Source: Gelidibacter pelagius
GTDB taxonomy: Bacteria; Bacteroidota; Bacteroidia; Flavobacteriales; Flavobacteriaceae
NCBI RefSeq assembly: GCF_017581925.1
Contig: NZ_JAGEVG010000012.1
Span: 62,001-126,000 of the forward strand
Length of the DNA: 64,000 bases
Direction: 5' to 3'
Shown piece after piece: positions 43,702 to 52,425 of the stretch (positions are counted from its first letter, which is position 1; every line of letters begins with the position of its first letter). The position numbers and the translations under genes were made by a program. A model generated the notes under the pieces. It saw only the letters and a list, made by a program, of their open reading frames with translations, searched no databases and was not told the origin of the DNA.

Positions 43702-45045
43702 CTAAATTCCTGTGTAATTGCTTGGTGTAATTTGTTTCAATTCTTCTTTTATAGCGTCTGACACTTCTAAGGTATTAATAAAGTCTGATATTGACTTTTG
43801 ATTAATTGTAGTATTGGTTCGCGTTAATCCCTTTAAAGCTTCGTACGGATTTGGATAGGCTTCCCTTCTTAAAATTGTTTGGATAGCTTCTGCAACAACG
43901 GCCCAATTATTTTCAAGGTCTTCCTGAAATTTAGGCTCGTTCAATACCAATTTGCCCAAACCTGTCAAAGTGCTTTTGAATCCAATAATTGTATGTCCAA
44001 AAGGTACGCCCACATTTCTCAATACCGTGCTATCGGTCAAATCACGTTGTAAACGTGAAATAGGTAATTTTGAAGATAAATGCTCAAAAATAGCATTGGC
44101 AATTCCTAAATTACCTTCACTGTTTTCAAAATCGATAGGGTTGACTTTATGTGGCATGGCACTACTGCCAACTTCACCTTCTTTAATTTTTTGTTTGAAA
44201 TAATCCATGGAGACATAAGTCCACATGTCCCTGTCCAAATCTATAAGAATGGTATTGATTCTTTTTAAATTATCAAATAATGCCGCCATATGATCGTAAT
44301 GCTCAATCTGCGTCGTAGGAAAGGAATGTTGTAAACCTAATTTTCCTTGGACAAACTTTGTTCCAAAAGCTTTCCAATCAATACTTGGATAGGCAACTTT
44401 ATGTGCATTGAAATTTCCTGTTGCACCGCCAAATTTTGCTGCACTCGGAATATCGTTCAGTAAATTGAACTGTTCTTCCAATCGTACTACGAACACTTCA
44501 ATTTCTTTGCCTAATCGTGTCGGCGATGCCGGTTGTCCATGTGTTCTCGCTAACATCGGGATGTTTGCCCATTCTTTAGAAAGTTCTTTCAGCTTTTCAA
44601 CCACATTCAGATATTCAGGGACGTAAACGTCGGTCATGGCTTCTTTGATGCTTAAAGGCACAGCCGTATTATTGATATCCTGAGAGGTCAATCCAAAATG
44701 GATGAATTCTTTGTACGCATTCAGATGAAGCGCATCAAATTTCTCTTTAATAAAATATTCAACTGCCTTAACATCGTGATTGGTTACTTTTTCAATGGCT
44801 TTAATGGCCGATGCATCCTCAGTTGAAAACTGTGTGTAAATCGCTCTTAAATCATCGAATTTTGAAGTGTCAAAATCTTTGAGTTGAGGCAACGGTATTT
44901 CACATAAAGCAATAAAATAATCGATTTCTACCTGAACCCGATATTTTATAAGTGCTTCTTCTGAAAAATAATCGGCTAAACTGCTGACTTTGTTTCTATA
45001 TCTTCCATCAATTGGGGAAATAGCATTTAAAGGTGATAATGACAT
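43702..45045 (-). CDS. purB: Adenylosuccinate lyase
   Basis: 447 residues from the ATG at 45045 (MSLSPLNAISPIDGRYRNKV). A perfect -7 box at 45082-45089 overlaps the longer frame's start, so that start is excluded. Fumarase/aspartase superfamily: signature GSSAMPHKVNPIDFENSEGN near 284-303 (catalytic Ser), and TGNFNAHKVAYPSIDW. It cleaves SAICAR and adenylosuccinate in purine synthesis. A small membrane-protein gene follows. Confidence 0.96.
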   Translation of the reverse strand: MSLSPLNAISPIDGRYRNKVSSLADYFSEEALIKYRVQVEIDYFIALCEIPLPQLKDFDTSKFDDLRAIYTQFSTEDASAIKAIEKVTNHDVKAVEYFIKEKFDALHLNAYKEFIHFGLTSQDINNTAVPLSIKEAMTDVYVPEYLNVVEKLKELSKEWANIPMLARTHGQPASPTRLGKEIEVFVVRLEEQFNLLNDIPSAAKFGGATGNFNAHKVAYPSIDWKAFGTKFVQGKLGLQHSFPTTQIEHYDHMAALFDNLKRINTILIDLDRDMWTYVSMDYFKQKIKEGEVGSSAMPHKVNPIDFENSEGNLGIANAIFEHLSSKLPISRLQRDLTDSTVLRNVGVPFGHTIIGFKSTLTGLGKLVLNEPKFQEDLENNWAVVAEAIQTILRREAYPNPYEALKGLTRTNTTINQKSISDFINTLEVSDAIKEELKQITPSNYTGI

Positions 45046-45081
45046 TTGATGCGTTGTTTTTGTTGAGTTAAAAAGAAGTTG

Positions 45082-45089
45082 CAAAGATA
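45082..45089 (-). promoter_or_regulatory. -7 promoter element of purB
   Basis: Minus-strand TATCTTTG, perfect TAnnTTTG. The upstream -33 zone is occupied by heptad array F. Confidence 0.55.
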
Positions 45090-45093
45090 ATAA

Positions 45094-45128
45094 AGAAAGT
45101 TAGAAGATGGGACTGGGAGCTCGAAGTA
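45094..45128. repeat. Heptad array F (5 degenerate units)
   Basis: Units AGAAAGT, TAGAAGA, TGGGACT, GGGAGCT, CGAAGTA. The last two resemble units of array B. It starts 4 nt upstream of the purB -7 box. Confidence 0.5.
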
Positions 45129-45196
45129 TGTTTGAATATAAATTTTAAATTATATTGACATTGTCCGATATAGTTCACCACAGTTTTGGGTTCTGA

Positions 45197-45231
45197 GCTT
45201 TCTTCGCCGTGCTTCCAATCTCAAGCTTTCT
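45197..45231. repeat. Heptad array F2 at the stop of the HEAT-like gene
   Basis: Units GCTTTCT, TCGCCGT, GCTTCCA, ATCTCAA, GCTTTCT. The reverse complements (AGAAAGC, TGGAAGC) resemble array B words. It overlaps the end of the neighbouring gene, including its stop codon. Confidence 0.45.
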
Positions 45232-45787
45232 TGATTTTTTTCAGAATTTGACGTGCACGGGCTTTAAATCCAGAGCTTTGCATTTGAAAATCCCGCTCTA
45301 AAATAAGTGCCAATTCTGGGTGGATCCAATTAAAATCTTGGCCTAATAAATAAAGCGTATTCATTGAATAGGCTTTAGGTGCAATTTTTTGGTCATTGAT
45401 CATCCAGTCAAAACAGGCTTCAATGATTTTTTCCTTATGAGTGCTGGTGAAGGCGCTCTGCAAGTTATTTTGATTTTTTGAGTAATAAGCTTTGGTCAGA
45501 TATTCGCAAATTTTTGCGACAGGTCTAATTGCCGAATCTAAATGTACATGATGAATGTTTTCTGTAAATTGATCTAAATGCGGAATAATGGCTTCGAGAT
45601 TTTTGCCGCACATAAACTCAAGAATCCAAGCGGCCCTGCACGAGGTTTTATCGTCAACCATAAAAAGAATATTTAGCAATTCTGGAATCAATTCCGGTTG
45701 TGCCAGTATTAAATTGGCGTATTTCAGTCTACTGGCGCGTGAATGGTCCACATAGTTTAATTCGACGTAAAGTTGGTCAGTAGTCAC
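45221..45787 (-). CDS. HEAT-like helical protein of unknown function
   Basis: 188 residues, nearly all helical: LNYVDHSRASRLKYANLIL near 10, LLNILFMVDDKTSCRAAWILEFMCG near 37-61 and PKAYSMNTLYLLGQDFNWIHPEL near 135-157. The pattern suits HEAT/ARM-type repeats and resembles proteins that occur next to purB in Flavobacteriaceae. No catalytic motif. The last residues (KARARQILKKIKKA) are basic and coincide with heptad array F2. Confidence 0.65.
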   Translation of the reverse strand: MTTDQLYVELNYVDHSRASRLKYANLILAQPELIPELLNILFMVDDKTSCRAAWILEFMCGKNLEAIIPHLDQFTENIHHVHLDSAIRPVAKICEYLTKAYYSKNQNNLQSAFTSTHKEKIIEACFDWMINDQKIAPKAYSMNTLYLLGQDFNWIHPELALILERDFQMQSSGFKARARQILKKIKKA

Positions 45788-45995
45788 TCGTTTTACTTAT
45801 TTTTAACCCTAAAACTAACAAAACTGAAAATTTTAAAAAAGCGATTATTTTAAATCTTTCGTTTTTGTTGTAGATACTATGTTTAATCCTAAACGAACAT
45901 CTGAGTGAAGCGTGTCTTTTAACTTTTTTTGATAGCAGACCTTTTTGCAGAAATGAAAAAACATATTTATACATCTTCAGTAAATGACTATGATT

Positions 45996-46037
45996 CGTCA
46001 CCCGTCATCCATCATCCGTCATCGGTCACCCTTCATC
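45996..46037. repeat. Heptad array G (6 units)
   Basis: Units CGTCACC, CGTCATC, CATCATC, CGTCATC, GGTCACC, CTTCATC. It ends 19 nt before the GTG start of the glycosyltransferase. Confidence 0.8.
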
Positions 46038-46056
46038 CAGCTAAAACCACCAAGTC

Positions 46057-47292
46057 GTGATAAATAAAAAACTTCTCATCATCGGTCATGTCTGGCCAGA
46101 ACCCAGAAGCTCTGCGGCTGGAAGTAGGATGATGCAACTTATCGAAGCCTTTCAAAAGGAGGATTACGAAATTATTTATTCTAGTGCCTGTGCCAAGAGC
46201 AAAAATGCATTCGACTTATCAGAGATTGGCATCGTTCAAGCGAACATTGAGATGAACCACTCCAGTTTTGATCATTTTATAAAGAGCTTCGATCCAGATA
46301 TCGTCATTTTTGACCGATTTATGACCGAAGAACAATTTGGCTGGCGCGTTGCTGAACATTGTCCAGATGCATTGAGAATCCTCGATACTGAAGATTTGCA
46401 CTGTTTGAGAAAGGGAAGACAGCAAGCTTTTAAAGAAGGAAAGGCCTTTAACCAATCTTATCTTTTTAATGACTTTTCAAAACGCGAGATGGCAAGTATT
46501 TACCGTTGTGATTTGACTTTGATTATTTCAGAAGTAGAAATGGAGATTCTAAAAAATGAATTTAAAATACCTGAAAATTTATTGCTTTATTTACCTTTTC
46601 AACTCGATGTGATTTCTGAGCAAGGGATTTCAGATCTTCCAGATTTTGATAGTCGTGAGCATTTTATAACCATCGGTAACTTTTTGCACGAGCCTAATTA
46701 TAATTCAATTCTGTATCTGAAAGAAACGATTTGGCCATTGATCAGAGAGAAATTGCCCAAAGCCGAATTGCATATTTACGGCGCCTATGCGTCACAAAAA
46801 GTAACTCAGTTACATCATGAGAAGAGTGGGTTTTTAATCAAAGGTTTTGCAGCAGATGTTAATGAGGTCATGGCAAAAGCCAGAGTGTGTTTAGCGCCGC
46901 TGCGCTTTGGTGCTGGTTTAAAAGGAAAATTGGTTGATGCCATGAAAAATGGGACCCCATGTGTGATGACATCTATAGCTGCTGAAGGCATGTTTGGAAC
47001 CTTAGAACCAAATGGATATGTTGACGATTCAACTGAATTATTCGTAGAAAATGCGGTTTTACTTTATGGAAATGATGCTCTATGGAGGGAAAAGCAACAT
47101 AATGGTTTTGATATTCTTAACCGACGATTTGATAAGATGATCTTTCACGACCGGTTATTTAATGTTATAGATGAAACCATCCAGCATCTAAAAAACCATC
47201 GGCATCTTAACTTTACTGGTCTAATGTTGCATCACCATTTGCTTCAATCTACTAAATATATGAGCAAATGGATTGAGGCAAAGAATAGTTAA
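46057..47292 (+). CDS. Glycosyltransferase, GT-B fold (GT4-like)
   Basis: 411 residues. The N-terminal Rossmann half starts KKLLIIGHVWPEPRSSAAGSRM, and the C-terminal half has FITIGNFLHEPNYNSILYL near 208, AELHIYGAYASQKV and the donor-site region ARVCLAPLRFGAGLKGKLVDAM near 282-303 where Lys and Glu-like positions contact nucleotide sugar. Product and acceptor unknown. The start is GTG at 46057 right after heptad array G; no upstream ATG is in frame close by. Confidence 0.8.
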   Translation: MINKKLLIIGHVWPEPRSSAAGSRMMQLIEAFQKEDYEIIYSSACAKSKNAFDLSEIGIVQANIEMNHSSFDHFIKSFDPDIVIFDRFMTEEQFGWRVAEHCPDALRILDTEDLHCLRKGRQQAFKEGKAFNQSYLFNDFSKREMASIYRCDLTLIISEVEMEILKNEFKIPENLLLYLPFQLDVISEQGISDLPDFDSREHFITIGNFLHEPNYNSILYLKETIWPLIREKLPKAELHIYGAYASQKVTQLHHEKSGFLIKGFAADVNEVMAKARVCLAPLRFGAGLKGKLVDAMKNGTPCVMTSIAAEGMFGTLEPNGYVDDSTELFVENAVLLYGNDALWREKQHNGFDILNRRFDKMIFHDRLFNVIDETIQHLKNHRHLNFTGLMLHHHLLQSTKYMSKWIEAKNS

Positions 47293-47340
47293 TATTGAAA
47301 TTAAAAGACAGGTTTTAATCCGTTTTAATTGTTTCATAGA

Positions 47341-48288
47341 TTAATATTTCTCCAAAATATAATCCGCAAAAAGATGTTGGGAATCGGTCAATCGATCATT
47401 GATTTTTAGTGAAGAGCCTTCTAATATCCCATTTAAAATAAGGTCGTTATATTTTCTGCTGGTTTCCATATGGATTTTTTCACCCTTTTTAAATGTGAAG
47501 GTTTTATTTAAACTCTTTATGGAAACGTTCTGATCTTTTGTGCTCACCAAGAAGCTTCTGGCAATGCCCTCTTCTTCATCATATTCTGGTTTGTGCTCAA
47601 AGGTATCAACGTCAAAATCGGCATCCAATTCTTTATTTATTCGTGTTAATAGATTGAGATTAAAACGTTTGGTTATCCCTTGGGCGTCATTATATGCAGG
47701 AAGTACCACCGATTTTGGTTTTATCAAGTCCACACCCAGTAAAACCCTATCGCCGATTTTTAAATTATCATCCAATTTTTGAATAAAGTCTTTAGCTCTT
47801 GCATCGGTTAAGTTTCCAATATTTGAGCCTAAGAACAATACAATTATTGGGTGGGAAGAAGCTTTTAAACCGCTCAAAACATTAAAATAATCACCCTGTT
47901 TTGGATGGATCTGTACGGTTGGCAGTTCTTTATTTATTGATGCCTTTAATTGAATCAGTGCGTTTTCTGAAATATCAATGGGATCATATTTAAAATTATA
48001 ATTTTGATCATCCAATGCTTTCAGGAGCTGTTTTGTTTTTGTTCCGTCACCAGCGCCTAACTCTACAAGCTCAAAAAAGTTGTTTTTTTCAAGTTTTAGA
48101 GCTTTTATAAGTTCTTGATTTTGATTCTTGAAAATATCAAACTCTGCATTGGTGAGATAATACTCTGGCATATTCATGATTTCGACAAATAGGGCATCGC
48201 CAATTTCATCATAGAAATATTTGGAAGGCAATGTTTTTTTTGAGGCACTCAAGCCAAAGTCGATGTCTTTTTGAAAGTCTAAGTTCAT
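47341..48288 (-). CDS. egtD: L-histidine N-alpha-methyltransferase
   Basis: 315 residues. SAM-binding motif ELVELGAGDGTKTKQLLKAL near 72, SNIGNLTDARAKDFI near 154, and YNDAQGITKRFNLNLLTRIN near 195-214, the histidine-binding region of EgtD enzymes. It trimethylates histidine to hercynine, the first step of ergothioneine synthesis. The start is 3 nt after the egtB stop, and the two form an operon with no EgtC or EgtE in sight. Confidence 0.92.
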   Translation of the reverse strand: MNLDFQKDIDFGLSASKKTLPSKYFYDEIGDALFVEIMNMPEYYLTNAEFDIFKNQNQELIKALKLEKNNFFELVELGAGDGTKTKQLLKALDDQNYNFKYDPIDISENALIQLKASINKELPTVQIHPKQGDYFNVLSGLKASSHPIIVLFLGSNIGNLTDARAKDFIQKLDDNLKIGDRVLLGVDLIKPKSVVLPAYNDAQGITKRFNLNLLTRINKELDADFDVDTFEHKPEYDEEEGIARSFLVSTKDQNVSIKSLNKTFTFKKGEKIHMETSRKYNDLILNGILEGSSLKINDRLTDSQHLFADYILEKY

Positions 48289-48291
48289 ATA

Positions 48292-49440
48292 TTATTTAGC
48301 GAGTCTGATTCCTGAAAATTGCCATTGTGCTTGAGGGTGAAAGAAATTCCTGTAGGTATGACGGCTATGGCCTGGGGCAGTGGCATTGGAGGCACCTCTC
48401 AAAACCATCTGATTGATCATAAATTTGCCGTTGTACTCTCCGACTGCTCCTTCGGCTGTTTTAAATTTTGGATAGGGTAGATAAGCGCTATTGGTCCATT
48501 CCCAATGCGTTCCCCATTGAAATTGTTTTGATGCCACTTCCCATTCAAATTCTGTCGGTAATCGACATCCTTTCCATTGGGCAAATGCCGACGCTTCATA
48601 AAATGAAATATGGGTCAAAATAGCATTTTTATTTATGGTTTCTAAACCAGATAGGGTGTAGTGGTGCCATTGATCATTGACATTCTTCCAATACATGGGG
48701 TGCTTTATTTTATTGTCATTGATCCAAAACCAAGCCTCATCTAACCAATATTCAGGTTTTTGATAGCCGCTATCCTTTATAAACGCTATAAAATCACCGT
48801 AGGTCACGAGTCCGTTTGATATTTCGAAAGGCTCTAAAAACACACGATGTACGCCCAACTCATTGTCAAAACAGAAATCGTTGCTATCATGGCCAATAGT
48901 GTAAATTCCTTCATCGATTTTTAGCCAATCCTCAGTTTTATTAAAATGAGTAATATAGTTTTTCTCATAAAGTTTTGGATACAAAGGATTGAACGATAGC
49001 GTGTATTTTATGTCTGAAATCAACAATTCTTGATGCTGTTGTTCATGATTGATTCCTAAAATGGTCAGGGATATGATATCTTTATCAGATGTCGATTCCA
49101 ATAGTTCAATCATTGCTTTATCGACATAGGCTCTAAAGTCATAAATTGTTTCAATTTTTGGCCGTGTCAACAATCCTCTATTATGTCTTTCAATGCGTTC
49201 GCCAATACTGTTGTAATAACTATTGAATAGGAACCCAAAATCTTTGTTGAAAACCTTATAGTTAGCAACATGGTTTTTCAAAATCATTTCTTCAAAAAAC
49301 CAGGAAACATGGGCTATATGCCATTTTGGGGGACTTGTGAAAATTGCAGATTGAGGGGTGTAATCTTCTACCTGTAAAGGTTTACAAAGAGCTTCCGTAC
49401 GTTGCCGGGTTTCGATATATTTTTTAGTGAGTGTATTCAT
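48292..49440 (-). CDS. egtB: Ergothioneine sulfoxide synthase
   Basis: 382 residues. An N-terminal DinB-like domain contains PPKWHIAHVSWFFEEMIL near 35-53 and the iron ligands in NHEQQHQELLISD near 131-143. A C-terminal formylglycine-generating-enzyme/sulfatase-modifying fold contains CRLPTEFEWEVAS and the ending MVLRGASNATAPGHSRHTY, then RNFFHPQAQWQFSGIRLAK. It joins hercynine and a thiol donor with O2. Donor type (cysteine or gamma-glutamylcysteine) cannot be decided. Operon with egtD. Confidence 0.93.
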   Translation of the reverse strand: MNTLTKKYIETRQRTEALCKPLQVEDYTPQSAIFTSPPKWHIAHVSWFFEEMILKNHVANYKVFNKDFGFLFNSYYNSIGERIERHNRGLLTRPKIETIYDFRAYVDKAMIELLESTSDKDIISLTILGINHEQQHQELLISDIKYTLSFNPLYPKLYEKNYITHFNKTEDWLKIDEGIYTIGHDSNDFCFDNELGVHRVFLEPFEISNGLVTYGDFIAFIKDSGYQKPEYWLDEAWFWINDNKIKHPMYWKNVNDQWHHYTLSGLETINKNAILTHISFYEASAFAQWKGCRLPTEFEWEVASKQFQWGTHWEWTNSAYLPYPKFKTAEGAVGEYNGKFMINQMVLRGASNATAPGHSRHTYRNFFHPQAQWQFSGIRLAK

Positions 49441-49598
49441 AGCGTTTATAAAGATACTAAGGATTTTATTGTTTTAAAATGAAAATCTGAAATGGGAGCG
49501 CTTTTCTTGTAAATGAGATAAAACTTATAGGTGGTTGAAAAATAGAAAACCTTACATTTTTTTGAGTTTTTAACCCCAGCAGTTATTAAAATAAATTA

Positions 49599-49606
49599 TA
49601 GTTTTG
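49599..49606 (+). promoter_or_regulatory. -7 promoter element of the ABC-F gene
   Basis: TAGTTTTG followed by C fits TAnnTTTG and lies 19 nt before the ATG at 49625. No TTG at the -33 distance. Confidence 0.4.
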
Positions 49607-49624
49607 CACCTTAAAATTAAACCT

Positions 49625-51262
49625 ATGATTTCAGTCGATAATTTAGCTGTGGAGTTTGGTGGAACTGCCTTGTTTAGCGAGGTATCCTTCACCATCAATG
49701 AAAATGATAAAATTGCCTTAATGGGAAAAAATGGGGCAGGAAAATCTACAATGATGAAAATTATTGCCGGTGAACAAAAGCCATCAAAAGGCCATGTGCG
49801 TTTTCCAAAGGATGCTATTATCGCATATTTACCACAGCATTTACTGACTGAAGATGCCTGTACTGTTTTTGAGGAGGCTTCCAAAGCTTTTGCACACGTC
49901 TTTGAAATGCGCGATGAAATGGAGCAATTGAATACAGCTTTAGAAACCAGAACGGATTATGATTCTGAAGACTACATGAGAATCATTCAGAAAGTATCGG
50001 ATTTAGGTGAGAAATATTACGCTCTTGAAGATGTCAACTATGATGCGGAAGTCGAAAAAGCTTTGGCTGGATTGGGCTTTAAACGTGCTGATTTCACCAG
50101 AATGACTAGTGAGTTTAGTGGTGGTTTCCGGATGCGGATCGAATTGGCAAAGATTTTGTTGCAAAAACCAGATCTGATCCTTTTGGATGAGCCGACCAAC
50201 CATATTGATATCGAGTCCGTCATTTGGCTTGAAGATTTCTTGCTCAACAAGGCCAATGCAGTGATGGTCATTTCTCATGATAAGGCGTTTATTGACAATA
50301 TCACCAACAGAACGATTGAAGTCACCATGGGGCGGATTTACGATTATAAAGCCAACTATTCCCATTATTTACAATTGCGAGAAGATAGACGGGCACATCA
50401 AATTAAAGCTTTTCAAGAACAACAACGATTCATCGCCGATAATATGGCGTTTATTGAACGATTCAAAGGGACGTATTCTAAAACCAATCAGGTGAATTCC
50501 AGAGAGCGCATGTTGGAAAAATTGGAGATCATTGAAGTGGATGATATCGATACTTCCGCTTTGAAATTGAGATTTCCTCCAGCACAACGTTCAGGAGATT
50601 ATCCGGTCACGGTTAAGGATTTGTCAAAGTCCTATGGTGACCACGTCGTGTTTGAAAATGCCAATATGTCTATTTCAAGAGGGGAGAAGGTCTCGTTTGT
50701 CGGGCGAAATGGTGAAGGAAAGTCCACAATGATCAAAGCCATTATGGGTGAAATTGACGTGGAAGGAACATGCCATTTGGGCCACAATGTGAAAGTTGGA
50801 TATTTTGCTCAAAATCAAGCGTCATTATTAGATGAAGGCCTAACCATCTTCCAAACGGTAGATGAAGTCGCCCAAGGTGACGTGAGGACGCAAATCAAAA
50901 ACATCCTCGGCCGATTTATGTTTAAGGGCGATGATATAGATAAAAAAGTAAGCGTACTTTCTGGTGGAGAAAAAACACGATTGGCCATGGTGAAACTACT
51001 GTTGGAACCTGTCAATTTATTGATTCTGGATGAGCCTACAAATCACTTGGATTTAAAATCAAAAGATGTGTTGAAAGAAGCGCTTTTGGATTTTGACGGT
51101 ACCTTGATATTGGTCTCGCACGACCGGGATTTTTTACAAGGTCTTTCTCAAAAGGTATTTGAATTTAAAGACCAACGGGTCATAGAACATTTTGAAACTA
51201 TTGACGATTTCTTAGTGAGAAATAGAATTGAAAACTTGAAGGAGATCGATTTACGAAAATAA
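49625..51262 (+). CDS. ABC-F family ribosome-associated ATPase
   Basis: 545 residues from the ATG at 49625 (MISVDNLAVEFGGTALF); the upstream TTG frame adds seven residues that overlap a promoter box. Two ATPase domains: Walker A GKNGAGKST near 37 and GRNGEGKST near 361, signatures SEFSGGFRMRIELAKILL and VLSGGEKTRLAMVKLLL, and Walker B LLDEPTNHIDIES and LDEPTNHLDLKS. A basic linker (RREDRRAHQIKAFQEQQRFI-like, near 250-300) separates them. No membrane part. Soluble ABC-F proteins act on ribosomes; which one (Uup, EttA or YbiT type) is not resolved. Confidence 0.92.
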   Translation: MISVDNLAVEFGGTALFSEVSFTINENDKIALMGKNGAGKSTMMKIIAGEQKPSKGHVRFPKDAIIAYLPQHLLTEDACTVFEEASKAFAHVFEMRDEMEQLNTALETRTDYDSEDYMRIIQKVSDLGEKYYALEDVNYDAEVEKALAGLGFKRADFTRMTSEFSGGFRMRIELAKILLQKPDLILLDEPTNHIDIESVIWLEDFLLNKANAVMVISHDKAFIDNITNRTIEVTMGRIYDYKANYSHYLQLREDRRAHQIKAFQEQQRFIADNMAFIERFKGTYSKTNQVNSRERMLEKLEIIEVDDIDTSALKLRFPPAQRSGDYPVTVKDLSKSYGDHVVFENANMSISRGEKVSFVGRNGEGKSTMIKAIMGEIDVEGTCHLGHNVKVGYFAQNQASLLDEGLTIFQTVDEVAQGDVRTQIKNILGRFMFKGDDIDKKVSVLSGGEKTRLAMVKLLLEPVNLLILDEPTNHLDLKSKDVLKEALLDFDGTLILVSHDRDFLQGLSQKVFEFKDQRVIEHFETIDDFLVRNRIENLKEIDLRK

Positions 51263-51386
51263 TGTTTTCTGTGATACAGTCATACAAACTTTTAATTCCG
51301 TTCACTGTTTTATGATTTTTTATTTAGATTTTGAGCCATAATCACAGAATAATATCTATTTTTTAGAGTATTATTGTTGAACAACA

Positions 51387-52130
51387 ATGCCTATGAGAAA
51401 AGCCATCAGACTCTTAATTAGTAAATTAAGAACTTTTTTAAGAGACAAACTTCATCAGTATGATGTGACTCTTCCTTATATCATCACTGTTGTTATTGCA
51501 CTTATTGTTGTTGTGGGAGGAATTAATTTGTTTGTAGAACTTACCGAAACTTTAAAGTCGGATGTGTTGGCAGATTATGATCATCGAATCACTGAATATG
51601 TGATCTCCCACCGCAATCCCTCACTTACCAAATATTTCGTTTTTGTGACCCATGTGGGTGATATTTACGGGTATGCCATTGTATTGGGTACTTTTATGGT
51701 GCTGTCGATATTCGTTTATAAGCGATGGAAATATGCGGTACAAATTGTTCTGGTTTTGGCACTATCTGCTATTTCCAACTTGATCCTTAAACGTTTTGTG
51801 GATCGGGCAAGACCAGGTATCGAACATATGGTATCGGTAGAGACACTGAGCTATCCAAGCGGACATGCGATGAGCGCAATGGCGTTTTATGGCTTCCTGA
51901 TGTATCTGTTCTACAGATTCAAAATCAGTATCTTTTTGAAAATCCCAATCATCTTACTCTTGGGTATCCTGATTCTGAGCATTGGACTAAGTCGAATCTA
52001 TCTTGGCGTACACTTTCCTTCGGATGTCGCTGGCGGTTTTATAGCAGGTTTTATTTGGGTGATTTTTTGTATTCTTATTTTTGATCTTATAGAAATTTTC
52101 AGAAGAGACCCGAGCACGCCTAAGGTATGA
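51387..52130 (+). CDS. PAP2 family membrane phosphatase
   Basis: 247 residues with about six transmembrane helices. Acid-phosphatase motifs: KRFVDRARP near 135, SYPSGHAMS near 152 and SRIYLGVHFPSDVAGG near 200, i.e. KX6RP, PSGH and SRX5HX3D, all intact. It hydrolyses lipid phosphates such as undecaprenyl pyrophosphate or phosphatidic acid; substrate unknown. Single gene; 295 nt with no clear gene or promoter follow before the lectin-type T9SS gene. Confidence 0.9.
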   Translation: MPMRKAIRLLISKLRTFLRDKLHQYDVTLPYIITVVIALIVVVGGINLFVELTETLKSDVLADYDHRITEYVISHRNPSLTKYFVFVTHVGDIYGYAIVLGTFMVLSIFVYKRWKYAVQIVLVLALSAISNLILKRFVDRARPGIEHMVSVETLSYPSGHAMSAMAFYGFLMYLFYRFKISIFLKIPIILLLGILILSIGLSRIYLGVHFPSDVAGGFIAGFIWVIFCILIFDLIEIFRRDPSTPKV

Positions 52131-52425
52131 CTCTCAGTACATGAATTCGTGTTGATTGTTGGTTTAATACTGCTAACGCACAGGGAGTGGATATTGGGCT
52201 TGCTTTGAGAAATTTCAAAAGATCTTCTGCAATTGCCGAAATTCGCATATAACAGTTTGATTTTTATATTCTTAAACTATATCATAATGGCGCTCAATCC
52301 TTTTATGCAGGTAGAGGGTTTAGAGGGGTGCTTAAAATTTAATGCTTCGAATTCCCTTAATCTATAATGAGCATTCTTTTTTAATTGCTACTTTTAAGCT
52401 CCTAATAATTAAATGAAGTTTTAAA

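Noticed and set aside
52120-52248. 42-codon minus-strand frame (MRISAIAEDLLKFLK start)
   Set aside because: Too short and overlaps the PAP2 gene end; no promoter or family support. It could be a relic or dispersed repeat but cannot be supported from sequence alone.
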